Program-made: the position numbers and the translations under genes | Part shown: positions 5,621 through 12,777 of the stretch, one piece after another | Numbering within the stretch: position 1 is the stretch's first letter | Layout: each line of letters opens with the position of its first letter | Assembly: GCA_028875135.1 (NCBI GenBank) | Contig: JAPPFQ010000647.1 | Coordinates: 1-12,949, forward strand | From: Acidobacteriota bacterium | Lineage (GTDB): Bacteria > Acidobacteriota > Terriglobia > Versatilivoradales > Versatilivoraceae | Direction of reading: 5' to 3' | Length of the DNA stretch: 12,949 nt | The notes under the pieces: model-generated | The model's database searches: none | The model's input: the letters and a program-made list of their open reading frames with translations, nothing else | What the model was told of the DNA's origin: nothing

Positions 5621-8563
5621 TCACTCGGCGCCGGCCCTGGGCGGCCCCGCCAGCACCAGGTCCAGGGGGCCTTCACCGCAGTGTTTCAAGACCTCCACGT
5701 AAGCCGCATCCCTCAAGCGGATCATCTCCGACCACCCTTTTCCACCTGGCCGGATGGCTGGACTGATGACCACCCGGAGCGGGGCCGGACGGGGCAGCAG
5801 CCGGCCGTCGCGAAGCACCTGCCGCGTCCCGCGCAGCGTGACCGGCAGCAACGGGGATCCGGTATCGGCCGCCAACTTGAAGGCTCCCATCTGAAACGGC
5901 CGCAGTCCGCTGGCATGGGTGAAGGTGCCCTCCGGGAACACATGGACCGGGGTCCCGCCCAGCAACCGCTCCTCGATGCGGCGGCTGTCCTCGACGGCCT
6001 CGGGCGCGTTCTCGCGGTCGACGGTGAGGTAGCCGGACCGGCGAATAAAGGTGCTCACGAAGGGCCAGGAGGCGGCCTCCCGCTTGGCCACAAAGGAAAA
6101 GTCGAAGGGCAGGACCGCCATCAACACCAGGATGTCCAGGTAGCTGGCGTGGTTGGAAACGATCAGGAAGCGCGACTGGCCGGAGGGATGAACCGCGGGC
6201 AGGTGCTCCAGTCCGGCCACCACCGGCCGCAGCCCCGCCAGTCGGAGGGTGATCCGCGCGACCGATCGAAGCAGGGCCGGGCCGGCCCGAGGTCCGGCGC
6301 GGGGCGGGGTCAGCAGCAGCAACACCCAGCAGGGCAGGCCGACCGCAACCAGCACCATCCACACGTAAATGCCGTAGAGGCGAGCGCCCACCGTACCGAT
6401 CAGCCGGAGGGTCCGCTGCCCCAGGCTCCGGAGAGCCAGCCGCGCCACTTGCACCCAGACCGCCGATCTCGGGGAGTGGAGCTTGCCTTGCAGGTAGAGG
6501 CGGCGACAGGCGTCCCTGCGGATCTTGCCGCTGGAGGTCTTGGGGACGCTTTGGGGGGGCGCCAGCACAACCTCGTCCAGAGGGATTCCCAATTGAGAGT
6601 CCATCTTTTCCCTGATGGCTGCAGCCAGCGTCTCCTTCTCCTCGGGTTCGGTTCGACGCGTTTCGGCCACCAGGACCAGGCGCTCCCCCGCCAAGTGTCT
6701 TCCGCTGACCCCGAACGCAGCCACACAGCCTCGCCGAACGCCCTCGACATCCCCCGCGATATGCTCCAGTTCCTGGGGGTAGAGGTTTCGCCCCCCCTGG
6801 ATGATGATGTCCTTGACCCGCCCGGTGACAAAGAGCTCTCCATCCGCCAGGTAGCCCAGGTCGCCCGTCTTCAGCCAGCCGTCCTGCAAGACCTCGGCGG
6901 TCGCCTCGGCTCTTCCGAAGTAACCCTGCATGACGGAGGGGCCCCGACACTGGATGTGCCCCTGGACCCGGTCCGGAAGGGGGCTGCCGGCACCACTGAC
7001 AATTCTGACCTGGTGACCGGCCAGCGGCCGGCCGGCGGAAACGAAGGTCAGCGGGTTCACGGATTGACCCGACGCGGGCTCGGCTCGGCCGGACCCTTCA
7101 AGAGCGCCCCTGTCGATGGGGTCGATGAGAGGCCTTCGGCTCAGGGGCGGGATGGTCACCGCCAGCGAAGACTCGGCCAGGCCGTATACCGGCATCAGGG
7201 CGTCGGCGCGCAAGCCATAGGGTTGGAAACGCCGTGAAAACCCGTCCAGGGTCCCGGGTTGAACCGGCTCGGCTCCGTTCAGGGTGGCCCGCAAGCAGGA
7301 GAGATCCAGTCCTTCCAGGTTCCGATCGTCGACCCGCCGCATACAGAGTTCGTAGGCGAAGTTGGGTGCGGCCGAGAGGGTGGCCCGATAACGGTGTATG
7401 GCCCACAGCCACCGCTCCGGTCGGGTCAGGAAAGCCTGGGGTGACAGGATCACGACGGGAACCCCCAGATAGAGGCAGGAAAGCCAGGCTCCGATCAGGC
7501 CCATGTCATGGTAAAGGGGGAGCCAACTCACCCCCACATCCCGCGAGTCGATCTTGAGCGCCTCCGCGATGGCCCGGATATTGGCAATGAGGTTGGAATG
7601 GGTCAGCACCACCCCCTTGGGGTCGCCGGTGCTCCCCGAGGTGTACTGAATGAAGGCGACATCCCCGGGCAGGCGCCGGACAACGGTGCCGGAGGCCTTG
7701 CCCAGGCTGTCCAGAGTCACCACGCTTTCCAATCCGGGCACCTGGCTGCCCAATAGCCGCGCCAGGCGGTCAACCTCCTGAAAGGTCACCAGCACTCGTG
7801 CCCCGGAATCGGCGATGATCCCGGCCTGACGCCGGGCGTACTCCTCGATGCGGTCAGGCCGCCAGGGGGGATAGAGGGGAACCGGAACGGCGCCGGCCAG
7901 AACGGCGCCGAAGAAGGCCGGGAAGAACTCGGGGGCGGTGGGGAGCATGAGCGCAATCCGGTCCCCGGGCTGCAAACCCGCCCGTTGCCGCAACGCCGCC
8001 GCCACCGCCGAACTCTCCGAAAGCAGGCCGGAATAGGTGATCGGGCGCATCTCCCCACTCTCCAGCCGCAACTGAATGTGGACCCGCTTCGGGTCGCGCC
8101 GAGCAAAATGGAAGAGCGCCTCATCGAGGGTGGCGGGCCAGCCGCCCTCCCGGTTCCAGGCATCCACTCCGCCCGGCCGCGACGCGGGCTTTCCGGTCTG
8201 TTGAAGCAGAAGGGGGTCGATTCTGTCCGTCTCCGGGGCGGACGATTCCGAAGGGCCGGCCTGAGACTTGGCCGTCATCACGGCTCGGACCAGATCGCTG
8301 ACTCCTTCGGCCCGGGACAGGAGGTGCTCCGGCAACTTGAGCGAGAGTTTTCTTTCCAGACGCAGCAGCAGCTCCACCCGTTCCAGGCTGGCCAGTCCCA
8401 GCTCTCGCTCCAGTGAAGCGCTCGGCGAGAGGCGTCGCAGGGCCCGGTGAGACCCCAGTTCAACCAGGAGATCGCGAACAACCCGGAGGATCTTCTCCTC
8501 CAGATCCGTCTGATCCGGCTTCCTCGAGTCGGCAGGGGAGGGTTCGGTCTCCAGGGGATTCAT
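5621..8563 (-). CDS. Trifunctional ACP - fatty acyl-AMP ligase - PlsC acyltransferase fusion
   Basis: The 980-residue protein joins three modules. Residues about 20-98 form an acyl-carrier-protein domain; LGLASLERVELL puts the likely phosphopantetheine Ser at 59, with Ala replacing the Asp of the usual DSL. Residues about 140-690 are an adenylating domain of fatty acyl-AMP ligase type: YTSGSTGDPKGVVLTHSNL (307-325), LPLYHDMGLIG (348-358), YGLAESS (460-466), TGDLGYL (566-572), GRVKDIIIQGGRNLYPQELE (581-600) and Lys680 in PKTSSGK. A hydrophobic segment (731-752) leads to a PlsC domain with HxxxxD (His805, Asp810) and FPEGT (876-880). By inference it activates a fatty acid, loads the ACP in cis and acylates a lipid at the inner membrane. 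The ATG at 8563 is chosen for GGAGGA (8574-8579), 10 nt upstream; the frame runs open to 8998 but is not protein-like there. It is the first gene of the four-gene run. Confidence 0.92.
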   Translation of the reverse strand: MNPLETEPSPADSRKPDQTDLEEKILRVVRDLLVELGSHRALRRLSPSASLERELGLASLERVELLLRLERKLSLKLPEHLLSRAEGVSDLVRAVMTAKSQAGPSESSAPETDRIDPLLLQQTGKPASRPGGVDAWNREGGWPATLDEALFHFARRDPKRVHIQLRLESGEMRPITYSGLLSESSAVAAALRQRAGLQPGDRIALMLPTAPEFFPAFFGAVLAGAVPVPLYPPWRPDRIEEYARRQAGIIADSGARVLVTFQEVDRLARLLGSQVPGLESVVTLDSLGKASGTVVRRLPGDVAFIQYTSGSTGDPKGVVLTHSNLIANIRAIAEALKIDSRDVGVSWLPLYHDMGLIGAWLSCLYLGVPVVILSPQAFLTRPERWLWAIHRYRATLSAAPNFAYELCMRRVDDRNLEGLDLSCLRATLNGAEPVQPGTLDGFSRRFQPYGLRADALMPVYGLAESSLAVTIPPLSRRPLIDPIDRGALEGSGRAEPASGQSVNPLTFVSAGRPLAGHQVRIVSGAGSPLPDRVQGHIQCRGPSVMQGYFGRAEATAEVLQDGWLKTGDLGYLADGELFVTGRVKDIIIQGGRNLYPQELEHIAGDVEGVRRGCVAAFGVSGRHLAGERLVLVAETRRTEPEEKETLAAAIREKMDSQLGIPLDEVVLAPPQSVPKTSSGKIRRDACRRLYLQGKLHSPRSAVWVQVARLALRSLGQRTLRLIGTVGARLYGIYVWMVLVAVGLPCWVLLLLTPPRAGPRAGPALLRSVARITLRLAGLRPVVAGLEHLPAVHPSGQSRFLIVSNHASYLDILVLMAVLPFDFSFVAKREAASWPFVSTFIRRSGYLTVDRENAPEAVEDSRRIEERLLGGTPVHVFPEGTFTHASGLRPFQMGAFKLAADTGSPLLPVTLRGTRQVLRDGRLLPRPAPLRVVISPAIRPGGKGWSEMIRLRDAAYVEVLKHCGEGPLDLVLAGPPRAGAE

Positions 8564-8839
8564 GGAGTCTGCGTCCTCCAGGCAGCTTGGGGCGGTGCCT
8601 GCGGGTTCGGAACTGCCAATCCGGGATTGCGGACGATAACGCCGGCATCTTAACACAGGTGGGTCGGACGGACCGGCGGGCGCACCGGTCTCACCGGGGG
8701 AGTGAGCTCTTTGAGAGTCAGGTGCATGTTTGGCCGGGCTCCGTCTTGCCGGGCGAAACGTGCGGGAACAAAAAAAATTGTAATAAATCCCCGTTTCGAA
8801 TGTTTTTAGGGGTAGAGGCGCGAGAATCGAGCCCCAGTC

Positions 8840-8882
8840 CACAGAGCAGATCAGGGAATTGATCCGTTCTGCTCGTGCTGTG
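8840..8882. repeat. Nested inverted repeats (GAGCAGA/TCTGCTC, GATCA/TGATC, CACA/TGTG)
   Basis: GAGCAGA (8844-8850) pairs perfectly with TCTGCTC (8868-8874). Outside it CACA (8840-8843) can pair with TGTG (8879-8882) across a 4-base bulge. Inside, GATCA (8849-8853) mirrors TGATC (8860-8864). The arms overlap, so alternative folds are possible. It lies about 190-235 bases before the signal-peptide start and could be an operator or part of an RNA leader. Confidence 0.5.
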
Positions 8883-8906
8883 TCGGGGGAGCGACTAGCC
8901 CGACAC
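8880..8906. other. Perfect 8-bp inverted repeat GTGTCGGG/CCCGACAC
   Basis: GTGTCGGG (8880-8887) and CCCGACAC (8899-8906) are exact reverse complements around an 11-base spacer. The left arm shares three bases with the outer arm of the preceding nested repeat, so the two structures would compete if transcribed. No T tract follows, which argues against a simple terminator. Confidence 0.55.
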
Positions 8907-9074
8907 CCATTGGGAGGACAACCTATTGGGGTTGCAGGAATCCAAAAGAAAATTGGCGTCGTGCATCGTTGGCTTAGCCATCCCGGTTGGAGGCACATTG
9001 GGACTTCAGACGACTTTGGCGGGAAGCTGCCTCATTACACAAGACTATCCGCTACTCACAATTGGAGGTCGACA

Positions 9075-9146
9075 ATGACCTGGTTCTTGAAACTAATCGG
9101 AGTTGTAGCGCCGGTGTTCCTGTTGGCCGGTTTTTCCGTTTCATGA
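9075..9146 (+). other. Signal-peptide-like reading frame, out of frame with the body that follows
   Basis: GGAGG (9064-9068) sits 6 nt before the ATG at 9075, the best ribosome site in this stretch. The frame encodes 23 residues, MTWFLKLIGVVAPVFLLAGF then SVS: one Lys followed by a hydrophobic core, as in a Sec signal or lipoprotein leader. It ends in TGA at 9144-9146, overlapping an ATG at 9143 in the next frame. A five-T run (9131-9135) lies just before the switch; one extra T there, or a -1 slip, would join the signal peptide to the downstream domain. It is most likely the N-terminus of the next feature. Confidence 0.6.
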
Positions 9147-9805
9147 ACATGGGAGGCATTCGCATGCCAGCGGAACTCCGCTTCTTCGACAGCAGAGGCC
9201 AAGAACAGGATGTAAGAATCGAAGGGCTCGGCAGAGTATCTTCGGTCAAATTCACGCTGAATCCCTACGCATCCACGCGGTTGCGGACTGTTGGGGGATC
9301 CGGCCCCGTCACCCAAGGATACGTAATTTTGGAACCAGAGGATTTCCTGGAGCACAGAATAGGCGCGACTGCCATTTTCCGACGAAAGCTACCCGACATC
9401 CCCACCTACGAGGCCTCCGTGCCGTTCGGCCCCGAGTTCGAAGACAAAGCCTATTTCCCCTTCGATCACCGCAATGGCTACTTGTCCGGAGTGGCCTTCT
9501 ATAACGATTCCCAAAATTATGATGCCTGGGGGGAGCTACGTCTTGATTTCCATGGTGAGGGTGGCACCCTGCTGTCCAGTCGTGTCCTCAACCTGCCCCC
9601 GGGCCACCACACCGCCCTTTCTCTCACCCAACAGTATCCGGAGCTTGTCGGCAAGGTTGGGATGATGGTGGTGGTGATCAACGACCGCCCCGTCGGAGGC
9701 TTGGGAGGGGTCGCAATAGTCGGGTTTCGATTTAATCCCGATGGCCCCTTTACGACGATCACTCCGATGCTTTCACTACGCGAGTTTGCGGATCCGGCTT
9801 TATAG
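9143..9805 (+). CDS. Two-repeat beta-rich protein, probably secreted; N-terminus frameshifted
   Basis: I do not recognise a named family. The 220 residues from 9143 consist of two related halves of about 100 residues, each read as a beta-sandwich-like unit. VAFYNDSQNYDAWGELRLDF (117-136) in the second matches FRFMNMGGIRMPAELRFF in the first, and GYVILEPEDFLEHRIGATAI (59-78) matches the VGMMVVVINDRPVG region (172-185). The first-half match begins a few codons before the ATG at 9143, in the same frame. This suggests the true protein starts further upstream, at the out-of-frame signal peptide (9075). From 9143 alone there is no signal sequence and no Shine-Dalgarno site. The ending FRFNPDGPFTTITPM recalls tails of Acidobacteria secreted proteins, from memory only. 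It may be a pseudogene, a sequencing indel or a programmed frameshift. Confidence 0.65.
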   Translation: MNMGGIRMPAELRFFDSRGQEQDVRIEGLGRVSSVKFTLNPYASTRLRTVGGSGPVTQGYVILEPEDFLEHRIGATAIFRRKLPDIPTYEASVPFGPEFEDKAYFPFDHRNGYLSGVAFYNDSQNYDAWGELRLDFHGEGGTLLSSRVLNLPPGHHTALSLTQQYPELVGKVGMMVVVINDRPVGGLGGVAIVGFRFNPDGPFTTITPMLSLREFADPAL

Positions 9806-9817
9806 ATTGACCAAGCC

Positions 9818-9854
9818 GGTGTTCCTGGAATGGAGAACACCCCTCAATAGTTTT
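9818..9854 (+). terminator. Possible Rho-independent terminator of the secreted-protein gene
   Basis: GGTGTTC (9818-9824) and GAACACC (9835-9841) form a perfect 7-bp stem with a 10-base loop. TTTT at 9851-9854 follows after 9 bases. It lies 13 bases after the stop at 9805. The distance to the T run and the large loop weaken the call. Confidence 0.35.
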
Positions 9855-10046
9855 CGGACACCGTTGCCCCCCGGCCCTGTCGGGCGGATCATAGGAGAGT
9901 GAAGCAACGCTCCCATAGAGCCTATTGGACAGGACGAAAAGCGGGTGCGCAGCAAGCGGAGCACACCGGGCGGATTCTTGAGAGGCCAGCCGGGCGGAAG
10001 GAGAGCTGAAGCGACGTTTCGGGTCGATCGGGCCGGGGGAGTGGGG

Positions 10047-10084
10047 CCGGGCTGCGCCCGGACGGGGGCGGGCGGGACGCCCGC
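10047..10084 (-). terminator. Two GC-rich hairpins downstream of metK
   Basis: GCGGGCG (10068-10074) and CGCCCGC (10078-10084) form a perfect 7-bp stem with a 3-base loop, 17 bases after the metK stop. CCGGGC (10047-10052) and GCCCGG (10056-10061) form a second perfect 6-bp stem. Neither is followed by a U tract on the metK strand, so they may only pause polymerase or protect the mRNA 3' end. Confidence 0.35.
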
Positions 10085-10101
10085 GCTCCCGGGGGGGGCT
10101 C

Positions 10102-11307
10102 TCAGCCCGAGCTGGATGCCGCCGCCCGGGCGAGCCTTCCCAGGGCCTCGGCGCGATCGGTCTTTTCCCAACTGAAGGATCCGTCCGCGCCGGCAGGCCT
10201 CCCGAAGTGGCCGTAGGCGGCCGTGGCCCTGAAGATGGGTCGCTTGAGAGAGAGCGCGTCGATGATCCCCTTGGGACGAAGATCGAAGGCCTCTCGAACC
10301 ACCGTCACCAGTTCCTCGCCACTCAGCTTGCCGGTGCCGAAGGTGTCGACCAGAATCGAAACCGGCTGCGCCACGCCAATGGCATAAGCCAACTGAACCT
10401 CGCATTTCTCCGCCAGGCCGGCCGCCACGATGTTCTTGGCCACATAGCGGGCCGCATAGGCGGCGCTTCGGTCCACCTTGGACGGGTCCTTCCCCGAGAA
10501 AGCTCCGCCGCCATGCCGAGCCCAGCCCCCGTAGGTGTCCACGATGATCTTGCGCCCGGTCAGGCCCGTATCTCCCTGCGGGCCCCCGCGGACAAACTTG
10601 CCCGTGGGATTGACATAGTAGCGGGTCCGATCGTCCAGCAGGCCGGCCGGGACGACGGGGCGGACGACCTGTTCCAGGACATCTTCGTGGATCTGCCGGT
10701 GAGAGACGCTTTCGTGGTGCTGGGTCGAGATGACCAGCGAGTCGATGCGCACCGGCTTGCCGTCCGCGTATTCCACCGTCACCTGGCTCTTGCTGTCGGG
10801 TCGGACATAGTCCAGGGCGCCTGCCTTGCGCAGCTTCGCCAACTCTTCCACCAGCTTCTGCGCCAGAACGATAGGCGTGGGCATCAGTTCCGGGGTCTCG
10901 TCACAGGCGTAGCCGAACATCATGCCCTGGTCCCCGGCTCCCTGCTCCTTGAAGAGCCCCTTCCCTTCGGTGACTCCCTGAGAGATATCCTCCGACTGGG
11001 GATCGATCCTGACGTCTACCCGGCAACTCCGATAGTCGAAACCGATGCCGCCTTCCACGTAGCCGATCTCCCGAATCGTGTCCCTGACCACCTGCTCGAC
11101 ATCGACACTGTCCTTGGCCTTGGAGGTCACTTCCCCCGCAACCAGGCAATAGTCGGTGGTCACCAGCGTCTCGCACGCGACCCGGGACGCGGGGTCGCCG
11201 GCGATGTAGGCATCCACGATAGCGTCGGACACCTGGTCCGCAACCTTGTCGGGATGTCCTTCCGAAACGGCCTCACTGGTGAACAGCATTCTTTCCCTTT
11301 CTGCCAT
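10102..11307 (-). CDS. metK: S-adenosylmethionine synthetase
   Basis: MetK makes S-adenosylmethionine from methionine and ATP in the cytosol, releasing phosphate and diphosphate. The 401 residues contain all the expected signatures: FTSEAVSEGHPDK (9-21), the GAGDQGMMFGYA motif (123-134), and GGGAFSGKDPSKVDRS (266-281). Length is slightly above the typical 380-400. The ATG at 11307 has AGGGAG about 10 nt upstream and gives an N-terminus of usual length. The ATG at 11289, with AAGGGA close by, would give MLFTSEAV and is possible. It has no close co-directional partner except a 28-codon frame ending 6 nt upstream. A TTGACA-type promoter and a leader of about 135 nt precede it. The identification is secure. 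Confidence 0.98.
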   Translation of the reverse strand: MAERERMLFTSEAVSEGHPDKVADQVSDAIVDAYIAGDPASRVACETLVTTDYCLVAGEVTSKAKDSVDVEQVVRDTIREIGYVEGGIGFDYRSCRVDVRIDPQSEDISQGVTEGKGLFKEQGAGDQGMMFGYACDETPELMPTPIVLAQKLVEELAKLRKAGALDYVRPDSKSQVTVEYADGKPVRIDSLVISTQHHESVSHRQIHEDVLEQVVRPVVPAGLLDDRTRYYVNPTGKFVRGGPQGDTGLTGRKIIVDTYGGWARHGGGAFSGKDPSKVDRSAAYAARYVAKNIVAAGLAEKCEVQLAYAIGVAQPVSILVDTFGTGKLSGEELVTVVREAFDLRPKGIIDALSLKRPIFRATAAYGHFGRPAGADGSFSWEKTDRAEALGRLARAAASSSG

Positions 11308-11313
11308 GATTGC

Positions 11314-11400
11314 CTACTCCCTCGATAGTCTCATTGCAATCGCCGCAATCCAATGCTGCGGGTTAACCACAAACTCGTCATATAATTTCACTTCAGCCAT
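11314..11400 (-). CDS. Possible 28-residue leader peptide upstream of metK
   Basis: An ATG at 11400 opens a 28-codon frame beginning MAEVKLYDEFVVNPQHWIAA and ending in TAG at 11314-11316, six bases before the metK ATG. Its codons (TTA, TAT, GTT, ATT, CTA) are far less GC-rich than those of neighbouring genes. No Shine-Dalgarno sequence precedes the ATG, and a strong hairpin ends three bases upstream. It may be a leader peptide whose translation affects metK, or chance in a conserved RNA element. I know of no matching protein. Confidence 0.3.
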   Translation of the reverse strand: MAEVKLYDEFVVNPQHWIAAIAMRLSRE

Positions 11401-11403
11401 GAA

Positions 11404-11426
11404 GAGGACCGGTAGCCCCGGTCCCC
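11404..11426 (-). promoter_or_regulatory. Strong hairpin in the metK leader
   Basis: On the metK strand GGGGACCGG (from 11426) pairs with CCGGTCCTC (ending 11404) over nine positions with one G-U wobble, around the 5-base loop GGCTA. It falls about 16 bases after the predicted transcription start and about 97 bases before the metK ATG. There is no U tract, so it is not an intrinsic terminator on its own. It does not match the SAM-I, SAM-II or SMK-box consensus as I remember them. Confidence 0.45.
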
Positions 11427-11448
11427 GGGCCTATGGGCGAGCGGCTGA

Positions 11449-11478
11449 ACGATAGTCTTGGGCCTTCCGGTTTGTCAA
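11449..11478 (-). promoter_or_regulatory. Candidate sigma-70 promoter of metK
   Basis: A perfect -35 TTGACA (complement of 11473-11478) is followed after 18 bases by TATCGT (complement of 11449-11454), 4/6 to the -10 consensus. The predicted start near 11442 gives a leader of about 135 nt containing the hairpin and small ORF. On the plus strand, a perfect TATAAT at 11381-11386 could be the -10 for the peptidase gene at 11563, but no good -35 is in place. Confidence 0.45.
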
Positions 11479-11562
11479 GCCAATTGCCGTTGGGGGAAGG
11501 ACGGACGGAAAGGGCGGGCGACCCCCTCGCGGACCGCCTCCGATCAAGGAGCAGATGACGCC

Positions 11563-12738
11563 ATGACCATGGATCTCCAGGAAGTTCAGGCACAATTGAA
11601 AGCCATGAAGCTGGATGGATGGCTGCTCTACGACTTTCAGGGCCTCAATCCGATTGCCCGCAAGCTGCTCGGCCTGCAGGACGCCATGCTGACCCGGCGC
11701 TGGTTCTGTTGGATCCCCGCCCACGGCCCCATGACCCTCCTTTGTCACAGCATCGAGCGCCAGGGGTTCGAGCAACTGCCGGCGCCCTCGGTTCTCTTCA
11801 GCAGTTGGGAGGAAATGCAGGCGGGTCTGGAGCGCCTGCTTCGGGGAAGCAGTCGTGTGGCCATGGAGTATTCCCCCCAATGCTACATCCCCTATGTTTC
11901 CAGGGTGGATGGGGGCACGCTGGAGCTGGTGCGCAGTCTGGGCAAGACAGTGGTTTCCTCGGCCGACCTGGTTCAATACTTCGAGGCGCGTTGGAGCCGG
12001 GAGCAACTCCAGACCCACCTGCAGGCCAGCCGTCTACTGATGGACGTGCTGTTCGAGACCTTCGATCAGGTGCGGGAGGCCACCGGGAACCGGATCCATC
12101 TCACCGAGTACGAGTTGCAGCAGAGCATGTGCCAACGATATCGGGACCGGGGCCTGGAATCCTCTTCTCCTCCCATTGTGGCCGTCAACCGGAACAGCGG
12201 GAACCCCCACTATGAGCCCTCCCCGGAAGGCTCGGCTCCCATCCGGCCGGGCGACCTGCTGCTGATCGATTTCTGGGCCAAGCTCTCCCAGCCACATGCC
12301 GTCTACGCCGACTACACCTGGGTCGCCTTCCTGGGAGAGTCGATCCCCGCAGAAATCGTCCGGGTCTGGGACGTGGTCAAGGAGGCGCGCGATCGCACCC
12401 TGGAGTTCGTTCGCTCCAAGACCGGGAGCCGGACAGCCGTACGGGGATGGGAGGTGGACGGCGTGGCTCGCCAGGTGATCTCCCGGGCCGGGTTCGGCCA
12501 GTATTTCATCCACCGGACCGGCCACAGCATCGGGGAGTCGGATCACGGCAACGGAGCCAACATGGATGGATTGGAGACCAGGGACGAACGCCTCCTGATT
12601 CCGCGCACCTGCTTCTCCATAGAGCCGGGAATCTACTTGCCGGATTTCGGCATCCGCAGCGAGTTGAACGTCTACCTGGGTGAGGAGGAACTGCTGGTCA
12701 CCGGGGACCCCATCCAGCAGGAGATACGAAAGATCTGA
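11563..12738 (+). CDS. M24-family metallopeptidase (Xaa-Pro aminopeptidase/dipeptidase-like)
   Basis: M24 prolidase-type enzymes cleave N-terminal Xaa-Pro bonds with a two-metal centre in a pita-bread fold. The 391-residue protein has a creatinase-like N-terminal domain (about 1-145, with GWLLYDFQGLNPIAR at 19-33) and a catalytic domain. The predicted metal ligands are all present: Asp236 (LLLIDFWAK), Asp250 (YADYTW), His321 (GHSIGES), Glu354 (SIEPGIY) and Glu367 (RSELNVY). His216 in GNPHYE is the usual substrate-binding His. The first two Asp are 14 residues apart, against 11 in E. coli PepP. The ATG at 11563 follows AAGGAG (11546-11551) by 11 nt; ATG 11569 is an alternative, and the frame extends upstream without protein-like content. 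It is divergent from metK. Substrate is not known. Confidence 0.9.
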   Translation: MTMDLQEVQAQLKAMKLDGWLLYDFQGLNPIARKLLGLQDAMLTRRWFCWIPAHGPMTLLCHSIERQGFEQLPAPSVLFSSWEEMQAGLERLLRGSSRVAMEYSPQCYIPYVSRVDGGTLELVRSLGKTVVSSADLVQYFEARWSREQLQTHLQASRLLMDVLFETFDQVREATGNRIHLTEYELQQSMCQRYRDRGLESSSPPIVAVNRNSGNPHYEPSPEGSAPIRPGDLLLIDFWAKLSQPHAVYADYTWVAFLGESIPAEIVRVWDVVKEARDRTLEFVRSKTGSRTAVRGWEVDGVARQVISRAGFGQYFIHRTGHSIGESDHGNGANMDGLETRDERLLIPRTCFSIEPGIYLPDFGIRSELNVYLGEEELLVTGDPIQQEIRKI

Positions 12739-12777
12739 TGGTGCCGGGGGGGGAGGCAGGCGCGGCCGGTGGGTCGC

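Larger units (their letters stand above)
8564..9074. other. Divergent intergenic region with AT-rich island and nested palindromes
   Basis: I see no supported gene in these 511 bases, although frames stay open on both strands. An AT-rich island (about 8767-8812) breaks the GC-rich background; it has an 8-A tract (8770-8777) and a minus-strand TACAAT (complement of 8777-8782). That could be the -10 of the fusion-gene promoter, but no good -35 lies upstream of it. Nested inverted repeats fill 8840-8906 and are listed separately. From about 8907 to 9074 I see nothing beyond the ribosome site for the signal-peptide frame. Confidence 0.55.
9806..10101. other. Convergent intergenic region with hairpins
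   Basis: This stretch lies between the secreted-protein stop and the metK stop. It contains one terminator-like hairpin near 9818 and two GC-rich hairpins near the metK end, all listed separately. The middle (about 9860-10040) shows nothing I can support; short open frames there look like chance in GC-rich DNA. Confidence 0.55.

Noticed and set aside
5546..7237. Long plus-strand open frame (563 codons) opposite the acyl-ligase fusion gene
   Set aside because: It is rich in Gln, Gly, His and Arg with no motif, and lies wholly antisense to a gene with several intact catalytic motifs. It is a by-product of high GC.
8564..8998. N-terminal extension of the acyl-ligase fusion protein up to 8998
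   Set aside because: The extra 145 residues look like translated intergenic DNA, cross the AT-rich island and palindromes, and a strong ribosome site serves the ATG at 8563.
8859..9074. Upstream in-frame extension of the signal-peptide frame
   Set aside because: It is not protein-like, overlaps the 8880-8906 palindrome, and GGAGG lies directly before the ATG at 9075.
10207..11328. Plus-strand 373-codon frame opposite metK
   Set aside because: It is the antisense shadow of a secure metK gene.
11308..11442. Known SAM riboswitch upstream of metK
   Set aside because: I looked for the SAM-I, SAM-II and SMK-box core sequences as I remember them and could not match them. Only a single strong hairpin is seen, so no class is claimed.
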